Source: Phycisphaerales bacterium (GTDB taxonomy: Bacteria > Planctomycetota > Phycisphaerae > Phycisphaerales > UBA1924). From it: DNA of 34,267 nucleotides. The stretch is from positions 1-34,267 of the forward strand of contig JAGQOC010000051.1 in NCBI GenBank assembly GCA_020427745.1, read 5' to 3'. Position 1 is the first letter of the stretch; each line of letters starts with the position of its first letter. The position numbers and the translations under genes were made by a program. A model generated the notes under the pieces. The model did not search any database, was not told where the DNA came from, and worked only from the letters and a program-made list of their open reading frames with translations. This document shows, piece after piece, positions 1 through 8,061 of the stretch.

Positions 1-129
1 CTTGCCCGAGCCGTCGGGCCCGTCGAAGACAAGGAACCTGCCGCGAAGGGCGCTGACGAGCGCGGGCGGGAGCTCGGCGGGGGTGCTTGCGGTGGGATCG
101 TTCGCTCTGGTCATTGGTTGCACACTCAC
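1..129 (-). CDS. tmk: Thymidylate kinase, N-terminal fragment (runs off window)
   Basis: Only the first 43 codons are inside the window. The fragment ends in RFLVFDGPDGSGK, the P-loop opening typical of dTMP kinase (FxxFEGxDGxGK), the enzyme that phosphorylates dTMP to dTDP for DNA synthesis. I chose the GTG at 129 because it forms a 4-nt GTGA overlap with the stop of the upstream VWA-like gene, the same junction type seen between that gene and the DoxX gene. This points to translational coupling in a three-gene operon. An in-frame ATG at 114 (MTRANDP) is the alternative. A TACACT hexamer at 137-142, 7 nt upstream of the GTG, could be an internal promoter but lies in coding sequence. The rest of the kinase (LID and substrate regions) is not visible, so identification rests on the P-loop context. 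Confidence 0.8.
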   Translation of the reverse strand, partial: MSVQPMTRANDPTASTPAELPPALVSALRGRFLVFDGPDGSGK

Positions 130-2828
130 GGCTCTGAGTGTAGCTCGTCGGACGCGCGAGTGATGCGCTCTTTCCAGGGTGATCCTCCAAGTTGTGGATC
201 AACGAGCCGAAGTCGTGTGATGTGCGTCCGGGCCGCGGATCGGTCATCGCGTGTCCCGCTTCGGGCGATGGTCTCGAGCATCAGTGCCCACGCCTGCCAG
301 TAAGTATCGTTGCGATCGTCGCTTGCGTCCTGTCGTGCGGCGATGGAGTTGAGGATCCCGAAAGCCTCCATCTTTTTCCCCGCATCGATCAACGCCCGTG
401 CACGCAACAGCTCGAGTTCCCCGGTGTCCTCGCCCTTCATCTGTGCCTCGTTGATGAGGCGCACGAGCCGATCCGCCGCGGCATCCGGATCTACATCGAG
501 CTCGCTCGCCGCGGCTCGTTGCGCCCACGCCGGGGCACCCTGGAGCGAGAGCCTCGACGCTGCGTCGGACATCCGCGAGAGCAGCGCTCTCTGGACGCTG
601 GGATCGTTGTAGCGTGAGAGCATCGAGAGGATCGTTTGCTCGTAGAGCTCGCCGCCGAGCACGCCCTCACGGGTGCCCGAGGCGATCGAGTCGAGCACAT
701 CGAGCCGCTCGTAGTCCTCGGTGAGCCTCGCGAGATCCAGACGCCAGAGATCCACCTCCAGGCGATCCGGGTACCGATCGATCGCCTGTCTGAGCAACGA
801 TCGGCGCAGGTCGTGGTTGTCCCTGGGCGCATTGGCGATCGCGCCCGTCAACGCATCACCGGCGAGCGGGTGATCGGGGAAGCGCGTGGCGAGCTGGGCG
901 AGCGCGTCGGTCGCGAGGGCCCTCGTGCGTGCCGTGTTGTGCGCACGCCCCACGACACCGATCGTCCACAGCGCCTCCGCCGCGAGCTCGGGCTCGTTCC
1001 GCTCGGCGACGACGCGGAGGAGATCGATCGCCCGCAGTCGCGTCTGCGGGTTGCCCGCCGAGCCTCTCGCGGCGGCGAGGATAACGGCGCTCGGCATCTG
1101 CGCGAACGCCTCGGGGTCCTCGATCCCGGATCGCGCGACGCCGGCCGCGATCTTCGCGTCGATGTATTCCACGAGCGATGGATCGGAGGCGGCGATCTTC
1201 CGGATGCGTACAAGCGGCGCCCACGCGTTGCTCCGCCCTGTTTCCAGCCGACCGCGTGTGCGTGCCTCGCCGAGCAGGATCGTCCAGAGCGGGTCAAGAT
1301 CGCCGGCGGGGGTAACGAACGGCGGGGGCAGCTTTGCGGGATCAGGATCGCTCGGCTCCTCGCCCAGTGCGCAGAGCGCGAGCAAGCCGGTTGCTCGTGT
1401 TAGTTCATCGAGCTGGAGCTCGTCCGCGTCGGCGAGGATCGAGCGTGTTTCGTCGATCGCTGTCGTGTAATCACCCTGCGCATGGGCGAGCCGAGCGACG
1501 AGCAGACGGCGATTGGCGTCGGCGATCGGGTCGCTAAAGACCGCGGCTTCGAGCGCCGAACGGACCGGTGTGATCGGGTTGGAGGTGTCCCCGGCCTCCA
1601 GTTGCATCAGGCGTGCGGTCGCGCCCATCAGCGCCGCCCGGGCGTTTGTGGAGACCAGGGGCTCGACCAGTGCGTCGATCTGTGCTGCGGCGCTCGTCGC
1701 GGCCTCGCTCTGCTCGGGGGTGGGCAGCCCGTAGAGCATTGTGTGGACAATCCCGGGCGCCGCGATCGATGCGAGCAGTTCTCCCGCTGTGCTGAGCCGC
1801 TGCTCGTCGGAGGCGCCGAGTGTTTTTCTCGCCTGTTCCTCGCGTTGGTCGTCGCGTCGGACAAGATCGTCATAGGACACCACGCGGTAATCGACCAGCC
1901 CGTCGCCGTGCGCGTTGCCGATCGCTTGCATGATCCCGGTCGGGTCGTCGTCGAGCAGCTGGACAGCCTTGATGACGGTTCGGCGCTGTCCGGTGCGTGA
2001 TGAACGCGGATTCAGCTCGTTGAGCTCCGCGAGGATCCGTTCGCGTCCCCCGGCCCATGCGCCGTCGCCGGTGCGTTCGATGGACTTGGTGATCAGCAGC
2101 ACCAGATCGGGCTTGAGGGCGAGCGCCGCGCGGAGCCCGTCGATCGGGTTTGATCGACCGTGGGTGGTGATCGTGTCGAGCCAATCTCCGACGGCCTGCT
2201 TGTTCGCACGCGTCGCATACGCGAGCCTGTTCGCGTTGATGGGTGAGATCGTGACGCTCGATTCCTTGGCGCTGCGGAAGAGCACGACCTGGAAACGCTG
2301 GGTGGCGCTGAGTTCGTCGATCGAGCGGAGGAGCTGCTGCTGGAGCGAGGAGAAGCTCGACGCGGTCGCGCCCGAGCCGTCGACGACATAGACGATCTTC
2401 TTCGCGGCTTTGGTCTGCACACCCGCGAATCGTACAACGGGCGGGGCGGTGCTCGTCGGGGCGGTGACCGATTGGGTGGACTGCTGCAGCGCCGCTTGAG
2501 CAACCGGGTCCATCGCGGGGGCTTTGGAGGGGCTCATCCCCAACGCCGCGATTGCACGGGCAAGGGATTCCGGGCGGATCTTGTCGTCTTTGAAGGGCTC
2601 GGGCGAATCAAGGTCCTGGGGTTGTTCGCTCGGTGCATCGGTCTTGGGCGTCGGCGGTTTGGCCGCGGGGACGGCGAGTGTCGAGAGCGGCGTGCGATCA
2701 CGCGGCTTCTCGGTCGAGACGATCCTCGATGAGACATAGACGATCAGCACGATCGCGAGCGCGTGAACAAGCAGCGAGACCCCGGGCGGGACGGTCCATC
2801 GGAGGAGCTTGCCCGATCTCCGGCTCAC
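126..2828 (-). CDS. Membrane-anchored VWA-like protein with long helical-repeat tail
   Basis: 900 residues. One N-terminal transmembrane helix (about residues 12-36) follows a short Arg-rich cytoplasmic start. A Pro/Ala-rich linker follows, then a von Willebrand A-like domain (about 140-320) beginning KKIVYVVDGSGA. The MIDAS motif is incomplete: the expected DxSxS reads DGSGA, so metal-dependent ligand binding may be lost. From about residue 345 to the end the sequence is Ala/Leu-rich helical repeats resembling TPR/HEAT solenoids (for example LAHAQGDYTTAIDETRSIL). It starts with GTG at 2828, overlapping the DoxX stop by GTGA. I infer a cell-envelope scaffold with the bulk of the protein outside the membrane. 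No specific partner can be named. The family appears common in planctomycetes as VWA-containing hypothetical proteins. Confidence 0.75.
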   Translation of the reverse strand: MSRRSGKLLRWTVPPGVSLLVHALAIVLIVYVSSRIVSTEKPRDRTPLSTLAVPAAKPPTPKTDAPSEQPQDLDSPEPFKDDKIRPESLARAIAALGMSPSKAPAMDPVAQAALQQSTQSVTAPTSTAPPVVRFAGVQTKAAKKIVYVVDGSGATASSFSSLQQQLLRSIDELSATQRFQVVLFRSAKESSVTISPINANRLAYATRANKQAVGDWLDTITTHGRSNPIDGLRAALALKPDLVLLITKSIERTGDGAWAGGRERILAELNELNPRSSRTGQRRTVIKAVQLLDDDPTGIMQAIGNAHGDGLVDYRVVSYDDLVRRDDQREEQARKTLGASDEQRLSTAGELLASIAAPGIVHTMLYGLPTPEQSEAATSAAAQIDALVEPLVSTNARAALMGATARLMQLEAGDTSNPITPVRSALEAAVFSDPIADANRRLLVARLAHAQGDYTTAIDETRSILADADELQLDELTRATGLLALCALGEEPSDPDPAKLPPPFVTPAGDLDPLWTILLGEARTRGRLETGRSNAWAPLVRIRKIAASDPSLVEYIDAKIAAGVARSGIEDPEAFAQMPSAVILAAARGSAGNPQTRLRAIDLLRVVAERNEPELAAEALWTIGVVGRAHNTARTRALATDALAQLATRFPDHPLAGDALTGAIANAPRDNHDLRRSLLRQAIDRYPDRLEVDLWRLDLARLTEDYERLDVLDSIASGTREGVLGGELYEQTILSMLSRYNDPSVQRALLSRMSDAASRLSLQGAPAWAQRAAASELDVDPDAAADRLVRLINEAQMKGEDTGELELLRARALIDAGKKMEAFGILNSIAARQDASDDRNDTYWQAWALMLETIARSGTRDDRSAARTHITRLRLVDPQLGGSPWKERITRASDELHSEP

Positions 2829-3907
2829 GGCGTGGGGTTCGGTGATCGATCAAACGAGTCCCGCTTGGGTGGAGCGGAAGCAGGGGCTTTGGGGTCGCCG
2901 TGGAGGTACTTGTCGCGGCGCGACGCACCGAAGATCAGACGATCGAACCCGATCGGTCCGGACCCAAGAAAGAACACAGCGATCGACATCGCGGCGCACG
3001 CGAGCTGGAACATCAGCGTTGTGTACTCATAGGCAAACAGCGATCCGTGATTGGGAAGGAACCCAAGGATCGGGGACGGAGCCCCCGGCATCGTCTGCAT
3101 CGCGGCGGGCCCGATCTGCGTCGTCCAGATCGCGACGAGCATCACCGTGAAGGTGCCCAGAGCGCTGAACCGGGTAAGGAACCCGAGCAGCAGGAGGATC
3201 CCCGCGCCGATCTCCGTGACGGCCGCGGCGATCGCCATCGAGCGGGCGAGCGTTCCGCCCGCGAATGCGCTCGGTAGGATCGGGGGGATCGCCTGCGAGT
3301 CGGCGGTAAGCCCGGGTTCGGCGCACTTGCTCAACAGCAGCGCGATGCTGTACACGCTGCGGACTTCCATCGGCTCTGGGAAGTCGCTCGCGGTCTTCTT
3401 GGGGTTCTCGTACTGCGCCGGGAGGAAGCGGAAGGTTTCCCCGGCACCCGCTTGCTCGTTTGTCTCTTCGGTCGGCTCGTCCGTTGGGTCCGCGGCGGGA
3501 TCCGTCGCGGGCAGCACCGCCGGGGGCTCGGTCAGCTCAGCGGCCTTCTTCTTCGCCTCCTCGGCGCGGCGCTTTGCTTCGTCGAGGATGTCCTGCATCT
3601 TCTGCTGGTCCTCGGGGGTGTTGAGCTCGGGGTCGATCTCGTCCGTTTGGTCGTTCCCGCTGGGGACATCGAGCGACTGCGGGAGTTCCTTGAGCGGCTG
3701 CTCGTCTTCCGTCGCTTCGGGTGTCATGGGGGTGCCGCTGACCGGGCTGAGGGTGACGCCGAGGTTCGCTAGGCGTGCCGCGTCGTCGCCGCTGACAGGC
3801 ATGCTGGTCGCGAACTTGCCGATCCCCGCCCAGAGGAAGACCAGCGCGAGCACAAGCCTCAGCACGAGCGCGGGGAGGGTCAGAGCAACTTGGTCGCGGA
3901 AGCGCAT
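2825..3907 (-). CDS. DoxX-like membrane protein with large loop insertion
   Basis: 360 residues from the ATG at 3907. I preferred this over a longer frame because MRFRDQ leads straight into the first transmembrane helix (residues 8-32, ending LFxWAGIGKF-like, a DoxX signature) and an AAGGGA motif lies upstream. The other helices are at about 222-243, 249-268 and 292-315 with AAVTEIGAGILLLLGFLTRF, typical of DoxX/MauE-like four-helix proteins. The unusual part is residues 36-180, an acidic Pro/Glu-rich segment with a Lys/Glu/Ala coiled-coil stretch at about 102-126, inserted between helices 1 and 2 and probably extracytoplasmic. DoxX relatives are linked to redox or quinone functions, but no role can be assigned here. 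An inverted repeat GATAC-N5-GTATC (3953-3967) overlaps a possible -10 (TATCAT), so a local regulator is possible. Confidence 0.75.
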   Translation of the reverse strand: MRFRDQVALTLPALVLRLVLALVFLWAGIGKFATSMPVSGDDAARLANLGVTLSPVSGTPMTPEATEDEQPLKELPQSLDVPSGNDQTDEIDPELNTPEDQQKMQDILDEAKRRAEEAKKKAAELTEPPAVLPATDPAADPTDEPTEETNEQAGAGETFRFLPAQYENPKKTASDFPEPMEVRSVYSIALLLSKCAEPGLTADSQAIPPILPSAFAGGTLARSMAIAAAVTEIGAGILLLLGFLTRFSALGTFTVMLVAIWTTQIGPAAMQTMPGAPSPILGFLPNHGSLFAYEYTTLMFQLACAAMSIAVFFLGSGPIGFDRLIFGASRRDKYLHGDPKAPASAPPKRDSFDRSPNPTP

Positions 3908-4032
3908 GGTTCGGATCCCTTCGTTCGTGCCCCGGGGTGGGCACATGTACATGATACGGTTTGTATCGGGAAAATGCTCGATCCCGAATGATTTGAGGCG
4001 GGGACACGGGCAGAACAATCGGCATGATCCGG

Positions 4033-4060
4033 TTGTTTTCACGCCGATCGCGCTTAGGCT
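4033..4060 (+). promoter_or_regulatory. Candidate tRNA-Leu promoter
   Basis: A TTGTTT hexamer (4033-4038) and TAGGCT (4055-4060) are separated by 16 nt. The predicted start would lie about 15 nt before the mature tRNA 5' end, which fits a short trimmed leader. Only sequence similarity to sigma-70 type boxes supports it. Confidence 0.4.
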
Positions 4061-4080
4061 TGCTCAGACCCGCATCAGGA

Positions 4081-4162
4081 GCGGATGTGGCGGAACTGGC
4101 AGACGCGCTGGATTTAGGTTCCAGTGGGGCAACCCGTGCAGGTTCGATTCCTGTCATCCGCA
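4081..4162 (+). tRNA. tRNA-Leu (anticodon UAG)
   Basis: A complete cloverleaf with a long variable arm. The acceptor stem GCGGATG (4081-4087) pairs with CATCCGC (4155-4161), followed by discriminator A at 4162. The anticodon stem CTGGA/TCCAG encloses the loop TTTAGGT, giving anticodon TAG (4115-4117), which reads CUA and other CUN leucine codons. The variable arm contains a GGG/CCC stem and the T-loop is TTCGATT. The 3' CCA is not encoded and must be added. It is followed at once by a terminator. Confidence 0.97.
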
Positions 4163-4167
4163 TACGA

Positions 4168-4199
4168 AAAAACCCCGGACCCACCGGCCCGGGGTTTTT
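4168..4199. terminator. Bidirectional intrinsic terminator
   Basis: A CCCCGG/CCGGGG stem (4173-4178 with 4189-4194) is extended by AAAAA on the left and TTTTT on the right. It therefore has a U-tract in both directions: it ends the plus-strand tRNA-Leu transcript and the converging minus-strand secreted protein gene that stops at 4222. Confidence 0.85.
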
Positions 4200-4221
4200 G
4201 TTCGGATTCAGCGGGCCCGGA

Positions 4222-4359
4222 TTACGGGCAACCGGCGTTGAACACATCGAGGAACGCGAAGACATCGAAGATGTCCAGCGAGCCGTCGCCGGTGAAGTCC
4301 GCGGAGGGGGCGCCGGCGTTGAACGCATCGAGATACGCGAAGACATCGAAGATATCGAG
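4222..4359 (-). repeat. Dockerin-like coding repeat, copy 1
   Basis: These 45 codons plus stop encode the duplicated LDIFDVFA(Y/F)LD module. The copy at 8793-8930 is the same length and orientation. The two share an exact 29-nt tract (4247-4275 and 8818-8846), so they are direct repeats 4571 bp apart. Confidence 0.85.
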
Positions 4360-6528
4360 TGTGTCATACGGCTCGGCAAGGTCGGCGGCGGAGCAGCCAA
4401 CAAACCCGCTGCCCTCGCAGTTGAGCACCTCGACACGCACGGCGTCGACGCCCGCCTCGACGACGGAGCCGTCGAGCAGGTCCGAGACATTGAAGCGGAT
4501 GCGGACATTGCTGCTCGGGGTGGTGAAGAGATCGGTGAGGTTGACGGTGTACTCGACCCAGCCTCCGGTGGAGTTGGGTTCGCCGGGACCGATCGCGAGC
4601 ACCTCAGTCCAGCTCGACCCGTTGTTGTTGGAGACCTCAACACTCATCGAGTCGTCGATGATGTTGCCGAAGGAGTTGGAGTACCACAGCGCGTAGCGGA
4701 GTGTCGCGACGCCGTCGCCCGACGCATCGAGCGCGGGCGAGGTGAGGATGGTGGTGCCGTTGTCGACATCGGTGTTGTCGTCGAGGTTGTCGGTGAGCCA
4801 GCACTGCCCGGACCCATCGAAGTCGCTGGCGGGGTCTCCGCGATCGCCGCCGCCGACCGGGACGCCGCGGTCCCACTGCCCGTCGCTCGCGTCGCCCGTG
4901 ACGCTCCACCCAGTGTTGGTCTCCATGTTGTCATCGAAGGCGACCTGGATGCCGCTGGCGACGAGCGCGGAGTAGGTCTCGCCCGGTGCGTTCTCGGGGA
5001 GTGTGCCGACGAAGCCGTCGGCGTTCTCGATCGCGAAGTAGTAGTGGAAGCTCTGGTCGCAGATGCCGCCCGGCAAGGCGCCGCTGTAGCTGCCGTCCGG
5101 GCCGGCGGTCATCGCGGTGGGCTGGAAGCCCGAGCCGGTATCAACCATGATGTTCACGCTGCTGATCGCGGCCTCGCCCGAGCGGACAAAGACCTTGATC
5201 TCCACAGACTCGCCGCCGGTCGGCGAAACCGTGCCCGGGAGCTCAGAAACGACCGATCCCCGCAGCGGCGGGAGATCCGCGTCCAGGCGCAGTACGAACA
5301 ACCCGCGTTCGATGTCCGAGACGATAATATTCCCGCTCGGGAAATAGGGGTAGTTGGACCACGCGCCGTTGAACGACGAGGCGTCATCGCCGGGGTAGGT
5401 GTCGAAGTACGCGATCTCGACCGGGTTGAGCGGGTCGATGCCATCAAACACGCGGAGCCCGGATCGGTAGTTGGCTTGGAAGATCAGATCGCCCTTGGTG
5501 TAGAGGTTGTGATCGATCGCCGGCTTGCCGCTGGTGAATGTCCCGACGAAGTGGGGGTTTGTGAGATCGGAGACATCGAAGATGCGGGTCGTGGTGGTGG
5601 GGACGACGCCGTTGTCCTCGTCGAGTTCGTCGTTGAGATAGAGGTACCTCTGGTCCTCGCTGAGCCAGAGCTGGTGGGAGTAGCCCGGGTTGGGATAGAA
5701 GAGCGTCGCGATGTTAAACGGCGCATTGGGGTTGGTGACATCCGCGATGCGGAGACCGGTCTGCGAGAACCCGCCGCTGAAACCGGAGGAGAGGAACGCG
5801 ATCTCTTTGCCCTGGAAGATCCCCGGTCGGGTCGAGGTGACGACCTGCGCGTCGTGGACATACATATCCGTCCACCCGCCGTCGATCGCGGGGAGCTCGG
5901 GGTTGGAGATATCGATGTGGACGAGCCCGCCGTTGCCGATGTTGGCGCCGGCGATCCAGAGCGATCCGGTGTCCGGGTTCGCGACGATGTTGTGCGTGGT
6001 CGCGTAGCCGCCCCCGGTCCAGTTGCGGACGAGGGTGACATTGCCCGAGTCGATCGCGGAGAGGTCCATGACCTGGATGCCTGAGCCGCCCTCGCTGACG
6101 CCGTAGGCGTACTGACCGACGACCTTGACATCGTGCCAGAGCGACGCGGGCCCGGAGATCCGATCAACGATGACCGGGGCGCTGGGGTTGGTGATCTCGA
6201 CGAACCCGTAGCCGCCCTCGACACCCATGATCGCGTACTCGCGTCCGCTCGGGGAGGTGTAGCCCCAGCAGTCGTTGCCCGAGTTGCGGGCGAGCGGCGC
6301 GAAGTTGTTGAGGGGGATATTGGCGAGGCAGGTCATGTTGAGCGCGTCGAACCCGCCGTCGCGCGGGGTGGGCATGCCCTGTGTCCAGATCGGGCCGAAC
6401 ACCGGGGGCTGCTGGTCGAGGATCTTGCGGAGATCGTCGTCGTGGGCGTTCGCGCCGGAGACACACAGCCCGGCCACGGCGCAGATCGAGAGAACAGACA
6501 CGGATCGCAGGGAGTTTCGGAGACCCAT
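4222..6528 (-). CDS. Secreted choice-of-anchor-B-like protein with C-terminal dockerin-like module
   Basis: 768 residues from the ATG at 6528, chosen because it opens a clean signal peptide (MGLRNSLRSVSVLSICAVAGLCVSGANA) preceded by AAAGGG. The longer open frame upstream is the shadow of the divergent gene. Residues of about 45-430 form a beta-propeller of LVIVD-like repeats (GFVEITNPSAPVIVD, LRIADVTNPNAPFNI, TRIFDVSDLTNPHFVG, LRVFDGIDPLNPVEI), matching the choice-of-anchor B family. A beta-sandwich-rich region and a Ca/jelly-roll-like segment follow. The C-terminus carries two LDIFDVFA(Y/F)LD repeats and ends NAGCP, the GC-type dockerin-like tail seen in Phycisphaerae. It is probably exported and held at the cell surface or in an extracellular complex by that tail. 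No enzymatic residues are recognised. Confidence 0.82.
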   Translation of the reverse strand: MGLRNSLRSVSVLSICAVAGLCVSGANAHDDDLRKILDQQPPVFGPIWTQGMPTPRDGGFDALNMTCLANIPLNNFAPLARNSGNDCWGYTSPSGREYAIMGVEGGYGFVEITNPSAPVIVDRISGPASLWHDVKVVGQYAYGVSEGGSGIQVMDLSAIDSGNVTLVRNWTGGGYATTHNIVANPDTGSLWIAGANIGNGGLVHIDISNPELPAIDGGWTDMYVHDAQVVTSTRPGIFQGKEIAFLSSGFSGGFSQTGLRIADVTNPNAPFNIATLFYPNPGYSHQLWLSEDQRYLYLNDELDEDNGVVPTTTTRIFDVSDLTNPHFVGTFTSGKPAIDHNLYTKGDLIFQANYRSGLRVFDGIDPLNPVEIAYFDTYPGDDASSFNGAWSNYPYFPSGNIIVSDIERGLFVLRLDADLPPLRGSVVSELPGTVSPTGGESVEIKVFVRSGEAAISSVNIMVDTGSGFQPTAMTAGPDGSYSGALPGGICDQSFHYYFAIENADGFVGTLPENAPGETYSALVASGIQVAFDDNMETNTGWSVTGDASDGQWDRGVPVGGGDRGDPASDFDGSGQCWLTDNLDDNTDVDNGTTILTSPALDASGDGVATLRYALWYSNSFGNIIDDSMSVEVSNNNGSSWTEVLAIGPGEPNSTGGWVEYTVNLTDLFTTPSSNVRIRFNVSDLLDGSVVEAGVDAVRVEVLNCEGSGFVGCSAADLAEPYDTLDIFDVFAYLDAFNAGAPSADFTGDGSLDIFDVFAFLDVFNAGCP

Positions 6529-6685
6529 CGGCCGGAGCCCTTTCTTGGATTGGTAAGCCGACGGAGAGGACCATCGGCGGAGACTGGCGCAGACACAACG
6601 CCGCCCGGAACCGGGCAACAGAGTATCCGCTCCGGAATCGATCCGGTTGCCGAAAATAAGGGAATCAGGGGGACTCCCGTGTGCG

Positions 6686-6691
6686 TAGAGT
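6686..6691 (+). promoter_or_regulatory. Candidate -10 element of the 6700 gene
   Basis: TAGAGT lies 8 nt before the ATG at 6700. With a start of transcription about 7 nt downstream, the mRNA would have almost no leader. There is no convincing -35. It supports ATG 6700 over the in-frame GTG at 6679, which would lie upstream of this element. Confidence 0.4.
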
Positions 6692-6699
6692 CGATCACG

Positions 6700-7530
6700 A
6701 TGTCTATTCGTATATTTGTTTGGATTTTGACTGTTTCGCTGGGTGCGTTGGGCGCTGTCGGGGCGGAGCCCGAGCCCGCCGAACCTGCCCAGGCTCCATC
6801 GCCGCCGAGGATCCTGCTCGCGGACACGGAAGCCGTGCCGACGGTGACGATCGGATGGGTGGAGCGCGGCGAACCCAGGGAGGTCTCGGGCGAGCGTGCC
6901 TACGGCCCACCGATCGGAGGCGAGCAGATCGCGGGCAACCTCCGCTGCTATGTGGCCCTCGGGGGCACACGGATCGAGACGGGCGCCGGACACCCGCAGG
7001 GGATCGTGATCCGCGTGGGTCTGACGAAGATCGACAACACGAAGCCGTTGTTTGCGGGCATCGATCCGGGCACGGACATCACGATCGAGCTCTCGGGTGT
7101 GCGCATGAACCAAGCGGTGAAGCCGCACGAGAACACGGGGCTGGTGCACCTAAAATATTCATTGGGTGATCTCGAGGCGTGCTCGCTGCCGGGCACCGCG
7201 CGGAACCAGTTCCTGATGGTCGACCCGAGAGACACACTCGGCGGGCGCGTCACCCAGGGGGTCAACGCGACGCCCGGCGGGCTCGACGGCAACGAGGGGC
7301 ACGGCGAGCTCGTCACGACGGTCCGCGACGACAACACGATCTCGATGCGCGTGCGCATCCCCTACGCGATGCTGCGTCATCTGCAGGACCCGTGGGACAG
7401 TGACCTTCCCGGGACCTTCTTCGAGCCGATCCATTTTCATGCGGAGAGCGAGCTGATCCCGGTCGACGCCGAGCCGTTTGATCGCGAGCCGATGCCGCCG
7501 CTGTATGACCCGGCGGATCCGCGTGATTGA
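6700..7530 (+). CDS. Secreted protein of unknown function
   Basis: 276 residues, not assigned to a known family. It opens with a signal peptide (MSIRIFVWILTVSLGALGAVGA), so it is exported. After a short Pro/Glu linker the mature part is a beta-rich domain with segments such as GIVIRVGLTKIDNT and VSGERAYGPPIGGEQ and a C-terminal HLQDPWDSDLPGTFFEPIHFHAE stretch (described in parts here, residues about 225-250). There is no transmembrane helix and no obvious catalytic motif. An alternative GTG start at 6679 has an AGGGGGA motif 5 nt upstream. I prefer ATG 6700 because it sits just after a TAGAGT element. It is divergent from the choice-of-anchor-B-like gene and ends 19 nt before the deaminase. 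A small palindrome, GCCCGG-AA-CCGGGC (6603-6616), lies in the divergent intergenic region. Confidence 0.7.
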   Translation: MSIRIFVWILTVSLGALGAVGAEPEPAEPAQAPSPPRILLADTEAVPTVTIGWVERGEPREVSGERAYGPPIGGEQIAGNLRCYVALGGTRIETGAGHPQGIVIRVGLTKIDNTKPLFAGIDPGTDITIELSGVRMNQAVKPHENTGLVHLKYSLGDLEACSLPGTARNQFLMVDPRDTLGGRVTQGVNATPGGLDGNEGHGELVTTVRDDNTISMRVRIPYAMLRHLQDPWDSDLPGTFFEPIHFHAESELIPVDAEPFDREPMPPLYDPADPRD

Positions 7531-7537
7531 TCTCGGG

Positions 7538-7543
7538 TACACT
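7538..7543 (+). promoter_or_regulatory. TACACT element of a probable leaderless promoter (deaminase)
   Basis: TACACT lies exactly 6 nt before the ATG at 7550, inside the 19-nt gap after the upstream stop codon. There is no Shine-Dalgarno sequence. The spacing puts the transcription start at or next to the A of ATG. The upp gene has the identical hexamer and spacing. Confidence 0.6.
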
Positions 7544-7549
7544 GGGCCT

Positions 7550-8017
7550 ATGAGCATACTGAGCGATATCGAGAAACGCGGGCTCGACGCCGCGTACGCG
7601 GAAGCCGTCGCGGGACAAGACGAGGGGGGCATCCCGATCGGGTCCGTTCTGATGACCAAGAGCGGCGAGATCGTCGCTCGCGGGCACAACCAACGCGTGC
7701 AAACGGGCGATTCGACGGCCCACGCGGAGACGGTCTGCATCCGCAACGCCGGGCGCCGTCGCGATTGGCACGAGCTCGTTCTGGTCTCCACACTTTCGCC
7801 CTGCGCGATGTGCACCGGGACGGCGGTCCTCCATCAGATCCCTCGCGTCATCATCGGCGAGCACGAGACCTTCCTCGGGCGCGAGGACTGGATGCACGCG
7901 GAGGGCATCGAGGTGGTGGTCGCGGACGACGAACGCTGCATCGCGATCATGCGCACATTTATCGAGGAGCACCCCGAGCTCTGGAATGAGGACATCGGCA
8001 TCCCGCCGGAGTGCTGA
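7550..8017 (+). CDS. Yeast-type cytosine deaminase (CDA-fold nucleoside/base deaminase)
   Basis: 155 residues. This is a zinc-dependent hydrolytic deaminase of the cytidine-deaminase fold. Zinc ligands are H58 with catalytic E60 (HAE) and C85/C88 (PCAMC). It resembles fungal Fcy1 rather than bacterial CodA (an unrelated TIM-barrel enzyme): shared landmarks from memory are EGGIPIG, RGHNQR, TLSPCAMCTG, the IPR..IGE segment, VVVADDERC and a C-terminal ...W.EDIG. Length also matches Fcy1 (158). The likely reaction is cytosine to uracil plus ammonia, feeding the convergent upp gene 45 nt away. Guanine or another base cannot be excluded from motifs alone, but the C-terminal match favours cytosine. 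The start is fixed by TACACT-N6-ATG and by alignment of the N-terminal helix (GLDAAYAEA). Confidence 0.88.
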   Translation: MSILSDIEKRGLDAAYAEAVAGQDEGGIPIGSVLMTKSGEIVARGHNQRVQTGDSTAHAETVCIRNAGRRRDWHELVLVSTLSPCAMCTGTAVLHQIPRVIIGEHETFLGREDWMHAEGIEVVVADDERCIAIMRTFIEEHPELWNEDIGIPPEC

Positions 8018-8038
8018 TCTCGTCTGCGCGATGTGTTC

Positions 8039-8057
8039 GGCCCCTGAGTGAGGGGCC
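8039..8057. terminator. Hairpin between convergent deaminase and upp genes
   Basis: A GGCCCCT/AGGGGCC stem (8039-8045 with 8051-8057) with a 5-nt loop starts 4 nt after the upp stop and 21 nt after the deaminase stop. There is no T-tract on either side, so it may act as an mRNA 3' end stabiliser or weak terminator rather than a full intrinsic terminator. Confidence 0.45.
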
Positions 8058-8061
8058 CGTC

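Noticed and set aside
4024-6084. 686-codon open frame on the plus strand opposite the choice-of-anchor-B-like gene
   Set aside because: It is antisense to a gene with clear propeller repeats and a signal peptide, and it also runs through the tRNA and terminator. GC-rich codon bias creates such shadow frames.
6529-7149. Long N-terminal extension of the choice-of-anchor-B-like frame
   Set aside because: It overlaps the divergent secreted-protein gene and is Arg/His-rich shadow sequence. The signal peptide at 6528 marks the true start.
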